From IMG/VR virus record IMGVR_UViG_3300046616_000205, positions 1 through 61,609 of that record: a stretch of DNA of 61,609 nucleotides; one strand, 5' to 3'. Of this stretch, positions 53,843 to 60,228 are shown piece by piece. The translations under genes were made by a program, and so were the position numbers. Source of the stretch: a virus. Positions within the stretch are counted from its first letter, which is position 1. Each line of letters begins with the position of its first letter. The notes under the pieces were generated by a model. It searched no databases and was not told where the DNA came from. It saw only the letters and a list, made by a program, of their open reading frames with translations.

Positions 53843-53915
53843 GCACACGTAGCCCAATGGCAGAGGCACATCGTTGAGGACGATGTTGTTGGAGGTTCGA
53901 CTCCTCTCGTGTGCA
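53843..53915 (+). tRNA. tRNA-Leu(GAG)
   Basis: Acceptor GCACACG/CGTGTGC, anticodon stem CATCG/CGATG with loop TTGAGGA, T arm GGAGG TTCGACT CCTCT. Variable loop 5 bases. Confidence 0.85.
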
Positions 53916-53917
53916 CT

Positions 53918-53952
53918 GAGACCAGCCTGTCACCCCCCGTCGGGCTGGTCTC
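53918..53952 (+). terminator. Hairpin between tRNAs
   Basis: GAGACCAGCC / GGCTGGTCTC, 10-bp stem with a 15-base loop. First of many inverted repeats between tRNA genes. Confidence 0.55.
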
Positions 53953-53957
53953 TTCAA

Positions 53958-54030
53958 GCGCCTGTGGGCAAAGGGCAAAGCCGTCGGTCTCAGGAACCGA
54001 AGTTTGTGGGTTCGAATCCCACCAGGCGTA
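53958..54030 (+). tRNA. tRNA-Leu(CAG)
   Basis: Acceptor GCGCCTG/CAGGCGT, anticodon stem TCGGT/ACCGA, loop CTCAGGA, T arm GTGGG TTCGAAT CCCAC. Short variable loop. Confidence 0.85.
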
Positions 54031-54126
54031 CGCCGTTTGTGGGTATCGGCATAAACCCTCACTAGTTATAATGGATTCGTTTTCTAGAGACGAGTCTGGT
54101 ACGCCCGGCCGATCACTGGGTGAAAA

Positions 54127-54188
54127 AGCGTGTGTGCTGGGCACATGGCGGTGATGCCGCCGTAGAGGTTCGATCCCTTTACACGTAC
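54127..54188 (+). tRNA. tRNA-like, possible Ile(GAT), very short
   Basis: Acceptor AGCGTGT/ACACGTA (one mismatch), anticodon stem TGGCG/CGCCG with loop GTGATGC, T arm AGAGG TTCGATC CCTTT. Only 62 bases and one variable-loop base, so it may not be a working tRNA. Confidence 0.3.
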
Positions 54189-54412
54189 GAGGGCGAAGGG
54201 TAGCTCCCCAAGCCTTATGGAGGAACTGAAACGCGATGATTTTCGGGTTCATAGCCCGGCTTAGCTAACGGTTCTAAAGCCCCGGATGCATACGGTGGTT
54301 TGTAGCAAGCACAGATGTGCGCCAGCGGCAGGATGAACGTAGTAGGCCCCAAGGGGTTCGAAAGGGATTCTGAGCCAAGGAAGGGTCGGAGCATAACCGA
54401 CTGCTACACGAA

Positions 54413-54490
54413 GGGTCTGATAGGTATCGTCAGAGGTGAAAGCCGCATGCGGAACGCCTTTGCACTCCGGTTCGATCCCGGACAGATCCA
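54413..54490 (+). tRNA. tRNA-like, anticodon not assigned
   Basis: Acceptor GGGTCTG/CAGATCC and T arm TCCGG TTCGATC CCGGA are regular, but the D and anticodon arms between them do not fold normally (it holds the palindrome CCGCATGCGG). 78 bases. Confidence 0.35.
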
Positions 54491-54663
54491 CGAGTTGATA
54501 ATGCTGTGCCACCCAGGAGACTTACTCCACCCCGGCGAGAGCCAGGCCAAATTGGGCAATTGCGTCCAAGCTGGTAGGTATTCCAAGTTCCGGCAAAAGA
54601 CAACAGAAGTGTGGTCGCTTTCAATAGTCGTTCCGGTTTGGCGAGACAAACCGGTCGACTCCC

Positions 54664-54734
54664 GGCCTTTTAGCTCAAAGGTAGAGCACTGGATTGAAGC
54701 CCCAGGGACGGCGGATCGATACCGTCATTGGCCA
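54664..54734 (+). tRNA. tRNA-Phe(GAA)
   Basis: Anticodon stem CTGGA/CCCAG, loop TTGAAGC; T arm GGCGG ATCGATA CCGTC; acceptor GGCCTTT/ATTGGCC with two T-T mismatches in the middle. Confidence 0.65.
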
Positions 54735-54736
54735 CG

Positions 54737-54776
54737 TTGGAGTAGGAACGCATACCTGGCGAGGTACCTACTCCAA
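54737..54776 (+). repeat. Inverted repeat between tRNAs
   Basis: TTGGAGTAGG / CCTACTCCAA, perfect 10-bp arms with a 20-base loop. Confidence 0.6.
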
Positions 54777-54781
54777 TGCCT

Positions 54782-54855
54782 GCTCCGGTGTACGCTGGGT
54801 TGCAACTAGGGTTTTCACCCCTGGCTGGTCGCGGGTTCGATTCCCGTCCGGAGTA
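54782..54855 (+). tRNA. tRNA-Glu(TTC)
   Basis: Acceptor GCTCCGG/CCGGAGT, anticodon stem TAGGG/CCCTG, loop TTTTCAC, T arm GCGGG TTCGATT CCCGT. Confidence 0.8.
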
Positions 54856-54978
54856 CGTGACAACTTAGGAAGTCATGACCTGAGTTAGCAAAGACAGGGC
54901 ATTGGGATTAGGCTCTAGTCACAAAAGTCTCCCATGGGCGGCCCTAGCGATACCTAGGCTCTAGTTAGGGCACCCCAT

Positions 54979-55049
54979 TCCGTAGTGGTGTAATGGCAAC
55001 ACGCCTGCTTGCCAAGCAGGGTACGCGAGTTCGATTCTCGTCTACGGGA
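54979..55049 (+). tRNA. tRNA-Gly(GCC)
   Basis: Acceptor TCCGTAG/CTACGGG, D stem GTGT/ACAC, anticodon stem CCTGC/GCAGG, loop TTGCCAA, T arm GCGAG TTCGATT CTCGT. Confidence 0.9.
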
Positions 55050-55050
55050 C

Positions 55051-55135
55051 TGATTCAGGAAGTACAAGACCGAGCTAGCATCTCGTGAGTGCAGCATCAT
55101 CGGGTTTGCTACCCTACATACGCTGTCCTGAATCA
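55051..55135 (+). repeat. Inverted repeat between tRNAs
   Basis: TGATTCAGGA / TCCTGAATCA enclosing 65 bases. A second pair, ATTCCAGG (55229-55236) / CCTGGAAT (55273-55280), follows. Confidence 0.6.
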
Positions 55136-55284
55136 CCTTAGTCGGCATGTAGATGCCGCTTCGGTTGCTGGCGGAGTACTACGTCAAACACATCGAGAAA
55201 GGGCGGATAGGCCGTCCGCTTTCGAACGATTCCAGGTGGGGCACAACTCAGTAATGGGTCCCGCAAGGGACGCCTGGAATTCAT

Positions 55285-55360
55285 GCCCCTGCGGTAGCAG
55301 TCTGGAGTGCTCGCCTCCCTCTCAAGGAGGAGATCGTCGGTTCAAATCCGATCAGGGGTA
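55285..55360 (+). tRNA. tRNA-Glu(CTC)
   Basis: Acceptor GCCCCTG/CAGGGGT, anticodon stem CCTCC/GGAGG, loop CTCTCAA, T arm GTCGG TTCAAAT CCGAT. Confidence 0.85.
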
Positions 55361-55453
55361 CTGGCCTCACTTTCCCCCGGCTGGGGAGTTGCGGGAGGGT
55401 GAGGCCTCCAAAAGATCATCGTCAGAATCATCTTCATAGTGAGGGCAAATCAC

Positions 55454-56191
55454 ATGACTGTTCTTCTGCACAAGGTCTTGGCTCTGGAGCCGGGTGTTCG
55501 CTCCCGTTCTGCCAAGGCTCTGACTGACCTACACCGCAAGCTCGGTAAGGACCAGCTTCTTTCCGGTCTTGCTCGTGAATACTCTCCGCGTGATGCGGAG
55601 GGTGAAAAGCTTCCGGGTGAAAGCACCCGAGTTCAGGTGAAGGCCGACGAGGCTCTCACGCTCGCCGCTCAGGCTTTCACCGACATGTTCGACACCACTG
55701 CCACCAAGGACTACGGCAATCTCGAAGCCGTGGCAAACGTAGTGGTAGACGGTGAGGTTCTGGTGGAAGGCGCACCGGCCACCTACCTTCTCTGGCTGGA
55801 GAAGCAGCTTGTAGACGTCCACACCTTCGTGGCCAATCTCCCGACGCTGGACCCGGCCAAGAACTGGACCTACGACTCCAACGCGGGTTCGTTCAAGACC
55901 GACACCCTGGTTTCTACCAGGACCAAGAAGGTTCCGCGTAACCACGTCAAGGCCGAGGCGACCGAGCGTCACCCGGCACAGGTCGAGCTGTACTACGAGG
56001 ACGTCATCGTCGGCGACTGGAAGACCGTGCAGTTCAGCGGTGCCCTCCCGGCCGACCGTGTTCGTGCGTTGCTCAGCCGTGTGGAGAAGGTCCAGGACGC
56101 TGTCAAGGCAGCGCGCCAGGAGGCCAACACCGTAGAGGTGGCACAGCAGAAGGTCGGGGACAAGCTCTTCGACTACGTATTCGGCGCGTAA
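55454..56191 (+). CDS. Conserved phage protein inside the tRNA array
   Basis: 245 residues from ATG 55454 (GAGGG site). MTVLLHKVLALEPGVRSRSA, KLGKDQLLSGLAREY, then a long helix-strand body ending VAQQKVGDKLFDYVFGA. C/G-rich third codon positions suggest high expression. The family seems widespread in actinophages but its role is unknown to me. It splits the tRNA array into two parts and follows a GGCCTCAC / GTGAGGCC hairpin. Confidence 0.7.
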   Translation: MTVLLHKVLALEPGVRSRSAKALTDLHRKLGKDQLLSGLAREYSPRDAEGEKLPGESTRVQVKADEALTLAAQAFTDMFDTTATKDYGNLEAVANVVVDGEVLVEGAPATYLLWLEKQLVDVHTFVANLPTLDPAKNWTYDSNAGSFKTDTLVSTRTKKVPRNHVKAEATERHPAQVELYYEDVIVGDWKTVQFSGALPADRVRALLSRVEKVQDAVKAARQEANTVEVAQQKVGDKLFDYVFGA

Positions 56192-56315
56192 AGCCGACGT
56201 CGGACCCGGCAGTGCGATCGGCTTAGGCTGTACCAATCTGGGTGTACGTAACCGGGATTTGAGGGTGGGCCCCTCCCTAAATTCTCCGTAAGTCAGAGCA
56301 CTTACGGAGCGCAAT
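56192..56315. other. Leader upstream of permuted tRNA
   Basis: 124 bases with no gene. TCCGTAAGT / ACTTACGGA forms a hairpin at 56284-56307. Nothing else recognised. Confidence 0.4.
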
Positions 56316-56442
56316 GAGCGCAAGATCGTTTTGAGACTCATCTTCAATGTGGTGACAGTGGTGGTTCGAATCCATCCCCAGGCACAACGAGCCTGGGTAG
56401 CCCAAATGGTAGAGGCAGCCTGTTAAGATCCTCTTTTCGCTC
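56316..56442 (+). tRNA. Permuted tRNA 1 (3' half before 5' half)
   Basis: T arm GGTGG TTCGAAT CCATC (56360-56376) and 3' acceptor CCCAGGC (56377-56383) plus A come first; after a 6-base linker comes the perfectly complementary 5' acceptor GCCTGGG (56391-56397), U8-A9 and D arm. No partner halves exist elsewhere nearby. The flanks pair too: TTAAGAT (56423-56429) with ATCTTCAA (56340-56347), CTC with GAG, CGCTC (56438-56442) with GAGCG (56316-56320). Anticodon not assignable with confidence. Confidence 0.6.
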
Positions 56443-56478
56443 TAAGCTCATCTAGTACGGTGGACGCTGAGTCTAATC

Positions 56479-56578
56479 GTATGAGCTAAAACTGGAAGCC
56501 GCAGGTTCAAATCCTGCTCGGAGCACTCGCGTTCCGATGGTGTAGTGGAAACACGTCCGTTCTTAAGATCGCTCATGC
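56479..56578 (+). tRNA. Permuted tRNA 2 (3' half before 5' half)
   Basis: T arm GCAGG TTCAAAT CCTGC (56501-56517) and 3' acceptor TCGGAGC (56518-56524) plus A precede, after a 5-base linker, the 5' acceptor GTTCCGA (56531-56537; 7 pairs, one T-G) and D arm GTGT/ACAC. The tail GCTCATGC (56571-56578) pairs with the head GTATGAGC (56479-56486). The loop side reads TTCTTAAGATC, close to a Lys(CTT) or Leu(TAA) loop, but the anticodon stem is imperfect. Confidence 0.6.
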
Positions 56579-56671
56579 AACCTGCATCTGTTGTCCGTAT
56601 GCTGTACAATTGCCTGAAAAGCAATCAATTACCTAGCACCCGTCCGCACGGTTAGGTGGGCGGGTGCGCCA

Positions 56672-56742
56672 ATCCCGGAAGTGTTACGGAAGCACGGCAG
56701 TCTCCAAAACTGCGAGCCCAGGTTCGACTCCTGGTCGGGGTG
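56672..56742 (+). tRNA. tRNA-Trp(CCA)
   Basis: Acceptor ATCCCGG/TCGGGGT, anticodon stem GCAGT/ACTGC, loop CTCCAAA, T arm CCAGG TTCGACT CCTGG. Confidence 0.9.
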
Positions 56743-56875
56743 CAAACCAGCGGAAGGGCTTAAGACCTTCTGACTTCTTCGTAGTGTGGCCACCTAAACG
56801 GAGACACGTCTGACCCGGACGTGGGCGGAGTGAAGGCTACTATAGGGACGAGTGCCCGACAGTGCCAGGGTTTAT

Positions 56876-56949
56876 GCTCCGGTAGTTCAGTTGGTTAGAA
56901 CAGCACACTCTTAATGTGCGTGTCGCCGGTTCGAGTCCGGCTCGGAGTA
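56876..56949 (+). tRNA. tRNA-Lys(CTT)
   Basis: Acceptor GCTCCGG/TCGGAGT, anticodon stem GCACA/TGTGC, loop CTCTTAA, T arm GCCGG TTCGAGT CCGGC. Confidence 0.9.
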
Positions 56950-56992
56950 CGCAACACCCCTGGGACGCTTCGGCCTCTTTCTCCCAGGATAT

Positions 56993-57065
56993 GATCCGGT
57001 AGCTCAGTCTGGTCGAGCAGGGGATTCTTAATCCTTGGACGTGGGTTCAAATCCCACCCGGACCA
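56993..57065 (+). tRNA. tRNA-Lys(CTT), second copy
   Basis: Anticodon stem GGGGA/TCCTT, loop TTCTTAA, T arm GTGGG TTCAAAT CCCAC, acceptor GATCCGG/CCGGACC with an A-C mismatch at the second pair. Confidence 0.75.
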
Positions 57066-57167
57066 CTCATTGCCTCTCGCGGGTGATGGTCAGTAGAACA
57101 GCTAGGGAAAAGGCCCGTAGGAGCCTGCCAGCAGCGGCGCAAGGTGACCGCAAGGGCCTTTTCCTGA

Positions 57168-57239
57168 CTCGGCGTAGTTCAAAGGATAGAGCGTCAACCT
57201 CCTAAGTTGAGAATGTGGGTTCGACTCCCGCCGCCGAGA
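57168..57239 (+). tRNA. tRNA-Arg(CCT)
   Basis: Acceptor CTCGGCG/CGCCGAG, anticodon stem TCAAC/GTTGA, loop CTCCTAA, T arm GTGGG TTCGACT CCCGC. Confidence 0.9.
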
Positions 57240-57257
57240 CGTGCTACAATTACACAT

Positions 57258-57332
57258 GCCTCCGTCGCTCACGTTGGTTTGAGCACCATCCTTGTAAGAT
57301 GGCGTACGCGGGTTCGATTCCTGTCGGAGGCT
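57258..57332 (+). tRNA. tRNA-Thr(TGT)
   Basis: Acceptor GCCTCCG/CGGAGGC, anticodon stem CCATC/GATGG, loop CTTGTAA, T arm GCGGG TTCGATT CCTGT. Confidence 0.9.
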
Positions 57333-57410
57333 CGGAGTAAGGGACGTAAGTGGGGCATGCACTCCCCGGCCTTGTCGACGCGTGCGAGATGAGGTTCCCT
57401 TACAAACTTT

Positions 57411-57484
57411 GCCTGATTAGCTCCAGAGGTTAGAGCGCATCCTTGGTAAGGATGAGGCCATGGGTTCGAATCCCATATCAGGCT
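57411..57484 (+). tRNA. tRNA-Thr(GGT)
   Basis: Acceptor GCCTGAT/ATCAGGC, anticodon stem CATCC/GGATG, loop TTGGTAA, T arm ATGGG TTCGAAT CCCAT. Confidence 0.9.
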
Positions 57485-57616
57485 CGGAGAGACTTACCCC
57501 GTAGCCAATCGGGACTGTCATCTCAAGGGAACTACCCTTCCCGCCCGGCACAGTAATGGCTTGCCTTTATACTTGGGTATGAGGTATTCTGGCAACGGTG
57601 ATTAGTGTCGGTCCAA

Positions 57617-57689
57617 GCGCGCGTCGTCTAGCGGCTAAGGCGGCTGCCTTACAAGCAGCTTATCGTAGGTTCGAGTCCTACCGCGCGTA
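57617..57689 (+). tRNA. tRNA-Val(TAC)
   Basis: Acceptor GCGCGCG/CGCGCGT, anticodon stem GCTGC/GCAGC, loop CTTACAA, T arm GTAGG TTCGAGT CCTAC. Confidence 0.9.
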
Positions 57690-57764
57690 CGTTGAGGACG
57701 AGCAGAGAAGTCAAGCGGTGTGTGACGCGGCGGCTAACGTGATAAGCCTTGACCAGCCCCTCAT

Positions 57765-57835
57765 GCAGGTGTAGTTTAATGGTAGAACAACTGACTTCCA
57801 ATCAGTTAACGCCGGTTCGATTCCGGTCACCTGCT
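57765..57835 (+). tRNA. tRNA-Gly(TCC)
   Basis: Acceptor GCAGGTG/CACCTGC, anticodon stem ACTGA/TCAGT, loop CTTCCAA, T arm GCCGG TTCGATT CCGGT. Confidence 0.9.
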
Positions 57836-57900
57836 CTGGTCCCAGTTTCACTTTAATTCAATTAGCCCTGAAATGAGTGTTTGTCGGCTGGGACTTTCAA

Positions 57901-57971
57901 TCTCCTATAGCACAATGGCAGTGCGACCGGTTGTTACCCGGTTTATCTTGGTTCGATCCCAGGTGGGAGAG
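57901..57971 (+). tRNA. tRNA-Asn(GTT)
   Basis: Acceptor TCTCCTA/TGGGAGA, anticodon stem ACCGG/CCGGT, loop TTGTTAC, T arm CTTGG TTCGATC CCAGG. The HNH gene starts 5 bases later. Confidence 0.85.
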
Positions 57972-57976
57972 CGCAA

Positions 57977-58267
57977 ATGGCAATACCAAATGCAGGTGCA
58001 GTAGCTGCTTGGCGGCGACGTACTAAAGCTCGATTAGTCGCACATCATGGTGGCAAATGCTTAGACTGTGGTTATGAAGGCCCACCCTTCATGTTTGACT
58101 TCGATCACCGGAATCCGGAAGAGAAGTTATTTGGAATTGGGGCCAATGGCTTTAGTCGCAAGTATGAGGTACAATTAGCCGAGTCGCTAAAATGCGACTT
58201 ACTGTGTGCCAACTGCCATCGATTTCGAACACACAAGCAACGCTGCAAAGGTTGCGAGTATTGTTGA
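57977..58267 (+). CDS. HNH endonuclease-like protein inside the tRNA array
   Basis: 96 residues. KCLDCGYEGPPFMFDFDHRN carries a CxxC and the HNH-type DFDHRNP; LLCANCHRFRTHKQ gives the second zinc knuckle (CxxCHR). Lies between tRNA-Asn and tRNA-Gln with almost no spacer, as expected for a homing nuclease gene inserted beside tRNAs. Confidence 0.75.
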   Translation: MAIPNAGAVAAWRRRTKARLVAHHGGKCLDCGYEGPPFMFDFDHRNPEEKLFGIGANGFSRKYEVQLAESLKCDLLCANCHRFRTHKQRCKGCEYC

Positions 58268-58271
58268 TCAA

Positions 58272-58342
58272 TCTCCCATAGTGTATTGGAAGCACGCGAG
58301 CGTCTGGTGCTCGAAGGCTAGGATCGTTACCTGGTGGGAGAG
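58272..58342 (+). tRNA. tRNA-Gln(CTG)
   Basis: Acceptor TCTCCCA/TGGGAGA, nearly the same as tRNA-Asn; anticodon stem CGAGC/GCTCG, loop GTCTGGT; T arm CTAGG ATCGTTA CCTGG. Confidence 0.8.
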
Positions 58343-58403
58343 CGTTGTGATCACAAAAGTCGAATAGAGCCTATACTATGATTTAGGTAGTCGTTCGGCG
58401 CCT

Positions 58404-58475
58404 CTGGTACGAGGAAGATGGTAATCCGCCTGGTTTGGGACCAGGATTAACCGAGTTCGATTCTCGGGTACCAGA
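58404..58475 (+). tRNA. tRNA-Pro(TGG)
   Basis: Acceptor CTGGTAC/GTACCAG, anticodon stem CCTGG/CCAGG, loop TTTGGGA, T arm CCGAG TTCGATT CTCGG. Confidence 0.9.
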
Positions 58476-58537
58476 CGGCCACCTAAGCAGGGTTACCCCG
58501 TGCCTGCGATGTCTACGGAATAAGACAGTGGCGTTTT

Positions 58538-58611
58538 GCCCTAGTAGCACAACGGATTGGTGCGCCTGACTACGGATCAGGAGGTTGCAGGTTCGAATCC
58601 TGTCTGGGGTA
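58538..58611 (+). tRNA. tRNA-Arg(ACG)
   Basis: Acceptor GCCCTAG/CTGGGGT, anticodon stem CCTGA/TCAGG, loop CTACGGA, T arm GCAGG TTCGAAT CCTGT. Confidence 0.9.
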
Positions 58612-58687
58612 CGAGACCGGAGGTCGGAGGTTCGAGTCCTTCTAGCTCGCAAGGCTATAGCTCAGTTGGTAGAGCGCCGGTCGTATT
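58610..58687 (+). tRNA. Permuted tRNA 3 (3' half before 5' half), Ala-like acceptor
   Basis: Fills the gap between tRNA-Arg(ACG) and tRNA-Tyr. Order: ACCGG (58616-58620), variable AGGTC, T arm GGAGG TTCGAGT CCTTC, 3' acceptor TAGCT, 5-base linker, 5' acceptor GGCTA, D arm GCTC/GAGC, then CCGGT (58677-58681), which pairs exactly with ACCGG. The tail CGTA also pairs with the head TACG. One acceptor pair is G-T where G3-U70, the Ala identity pair, would lie. Its ends lie in the anticodon loop. Confidence 0.6.
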
Positions 58688-58772
58688 GGGTGATCGCCGG
58701 AGTTGGAGAGCCGGAGCGGGCTGTAACCCCGTGATCTTGAATGGTTAGGCGGTTCGAATCCGTCATCACCCA
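58688..58772 (+). tRNA. tRNA-Tyr(GTA)
   Basis: Acceptor GGGTGAT/ATCACCC, anticodon stem GCGGG/CCCGT, loop CTGTAAC, long variable arm, T arm GGCGG TTCGAAT CCGTC. Confidence 0.85.
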
Positions 58773-58873
58773 CGAGGCAACTATCTAATCCGGGAATTGC
58801 TCCACGCGTGGAGCCAGCCGGTAAGGCCGTCAGCCATAAGAGGCGCGTCTCTTGATGCTGTAAAGGTAGTTAC

Positions 58874-58947
58874 TCGCCCGTAGCTTAGTCGGTGAAAGCG
58901 CGTCCCTGATAAGGATGAGATCGCTGGTTCAAATCCAGTCGGGCGGA
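58874..58947 (+). tRNA. tRNA-Ile(GAT)
   Basis: Acceptor TCGCCCG/CGGGCGG, anticodon stem CGTCC/GGATG, loop CTGATAA, T arm GCTGG TTCAAAT CCAGT. Confidence 0.9.
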
Positions 58948-58951
58948 CTTT

Positions 58952-59034
58952 GGAAAGTATGGTCGCAGGTCGACCACCTTGGTTGCTAGCCAGGGACAGG
59001 GTAATGCCTGGGGGTTCGAGTCCTCTGCTTTCCG
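58952..59034 (+). tRNA. tRNA-Ser(GCT)
   Basis: Acceptor GGAAAGT/GCTTTCC, anticodon stem CTTGG/CCAGG, loop TTGCTAG, long variable arm, T arm GGGGG TTCGAGT CCTCT. Confidence 0.85.
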
Positions 59035-59232
59035 CTTGTGGGTCCATATGGAAGCTGATGATGGATGGCAGCGAGTGCGCGCTTAGCTGTGAACCTAGGT
59101 TAGTGATAGGAAAACCACCTATCCGCCCACATACCGTTTGCGGGTCCCTCTGGGATGCAATACTCTATATGGCATTCTAATCTGGCCAGATAGGAATGTA
59201 CGAGAAAGTAACGCGTCGCCCGCAATCCACTT

Positions 59233-59306
59233 GGCCATTGAGCTTGCTGTGTGTAAGCGACTGCCTGCAAAGCAGTTTTGGATGGGTTCGATTCCCATAA
59301 TGGCCT
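59233..59306 (+). tRNA. tRNA-Cys(GCA)
   Basis: Acceptor GGCCATT/AATGGCC, anticodon stem ACTGC/GCAGT, loop CTGCAAA, T arm ATGGG TTCGATT CCCAT. The 198 bases before it hold no recognisable gene, only a GATAGG/CTATC-type hairpin. Confidence 0.9.
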
Positions 59307-59376
59307 CTGTACCGAAGCCGGATATCTAGCGGTGACGGACTCAGGACTAGATACTACTGAGTTCACGGTACTTTGA

Positions 59377-59446
59377 GACTCCGTAGCCCAAGTGAGAGGC
59401 GCGGCGGATATGCTAAGAGTTGCTGGTGAAAACCCAGCCGGGGTCT
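59377..59446 (+). tRNA. Irregular tRNA-like sequence
   Basis: Acceptor GACTCCG/CGGGGTC, U8-A9, D-arm-like GCCCAAGTGAGAGGC and a GCTGG/CCAGC arm with the atypical loop TGAAAAC. The middle does not form an anticodon stem, so this is a tRNA remnant or another rearranged gene. Confidence 0.35.
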
Positions 59447-59450
59447 CTAT

Positions 59451-59535
59451 GGAGTCGCTGCCATTGGCGCGGTACACTGTCTAGAAAACAGCTGGGGTGT
59501 CAAAGCCCTTGGGGGTTCAACTCCCTCCGGCTCCG
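59451..59535 (+). tRNA. tRNA-Ser(AGA)
   Basis: Acceptor GGAGTCG/CGGCTCC, anticodon loop CTAGAAA on a 4-pair stem, long variable arm, T arm GGGGG TTCAACT CCCTC. Confidence 0.8.
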
Positions 59536-59557
59536 CTGGATAAACAAATCCATAGTT

Positions 59558-59632
59558 GTGACTGAAGCTGAAGTGGTCGAGGCGCCGCGTTGTGGTCGCG
59601 GTAATGAGCGGGTTCGAGTCCCGTCAGTCACC
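59558..59632 (+). tRNA. tRNA-His(GTG)
   Basis: Acceptor GTGACTG/CAGTCAC, anticodon stem CCGCG/CGCGG, loop TTGTGGT, T arm GCGGG TTCGAGT CCCGT, discriminator C. The base before position 1 is T, so the extra 5' G of His tRNAs is not encoded in the usual place. Confidence 0.85.
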
Positions 59633-59766
59633 CCAGTAGTGCCTAGGCTTCTTCAATTCCTAGGAAGAGTCGGCTAGCCCGTGCCTTTCGACGTAAACGG
59701 TACTCGCGGGAGAAATCCACCGAGGTACAACCCCATCGTGTCGTTAGTCTAAGCGAGGACTCGAAT

Positions 59767-59838
59767 GGGCGATTAGTGTTAATGGGAGCACGCGAGTATG
59801 GCATACTCGTAGAGCGGGTTCGAACCCCGCATTGTCCA
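59767..59838 (+). tRNA. tRNA-Ala(GGC)
   Basis: Acceptor GGGCGAT/ATTGTCC with G3-T70, anticodon stem CGAGT/ACTCG, loop ATGGCAT, T arm GCGGG TTCGAAC CCCGC. Confidence 0.85.
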
Positions 59839-59970
59839 CAAAAGCAAACCCTAAACCTCCGTAGGCAAACCCTGAGCCTGTGACGGAGTTAGGCGGGACT
59901 TCCCCTTCTAGACAGCGGAAGTCGCTTTAGATGGTTGCAGACTTAAAGGGCCTCTGCTATCATCGATCTT

Positions 59971-60041
59971 GGGCTGTGAGATGTACTGGTTGCATTCTTC
60001 CCTTGCAAGGAAGCTGAGGGGTTCGATTCCCACACGGTCCA
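59971..60041 (+). tRNA. tRNA-Ala(TGC)
   Basis: Acceptor GGGCTGT/ACGGTCC with G3-T70, anticodon stem CTTCC/GGAAG, loop CTTGCAA. The T stem is weaker than in its neighbours. Confidence 0.8.
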
Positions 60042-60075
60042 CGCGTTGCCGTCTGTTCGACGTAAAGAACACCAT

Positions 60076-60151
60076 GCATCTGTAGCTTAGTCTGGTCCAA
60101 AGCGCCACCCTGTCAAGGTGGAGAGCGAGGGTTCAAATCCCTTCAGGTGCG
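60076..60151 (+). tRNA. tRNA-Asp(GTC)
   Basis: Acceptor GCATCTG/CAGGTGC, anticodon stem CCACC/GGTGG, loop CTGTCAA, T arm GAGGG TTCAAAT CCCTT. Confidence 0.9.
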
Positions 60152-60153
60152 CC

Positions 60154-60227
60154 GGTCCTATAACTCAGTCGGTCAGAGTGCTTCCCTCATAAGGAAGAAG
60201 CCACCGGTTCGATTCCGGTTAGGACTA
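60154..60227 (+). tRNA. tRNA-Met(CAT), elongator-type
   Basis: Acceptor GGTCCTA/TAGGACT, anticodon stem CTTCC/GGAAG, loop CTCATAA, T arm ACCGG TTCGATT CCGGT. A CAT anticodon could also be modified for Ile. Confidence 0.85.
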
Positions 60228-60228
60228 C

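Larger units (their letters stand above)
54031..54663. other. Disordered tRNA zone
   Basis: About 630 bases holding several T-arm-like sequences (54164, 54226, 54464, 54644) but no fully regular cloverleaf. Two partial candidates are listed separately. It may contain further split or permuted tRNAs, or decayed ones. No tmRNA tag reading frame or termini was found. Confidence 0.5.

Noticed and set aside
54181-54490. tmRNA gene
   Set aside because: No tag reading frame, no paired termini across the region; the 3' T arm pairs with a nearby 5' acceptor instead.
56316-56578. Group I introns splitting the tRNAs
   Set aside because: Gaps of about 50-60 bases are too small for intron halves and no core P3-P8 elements were found.
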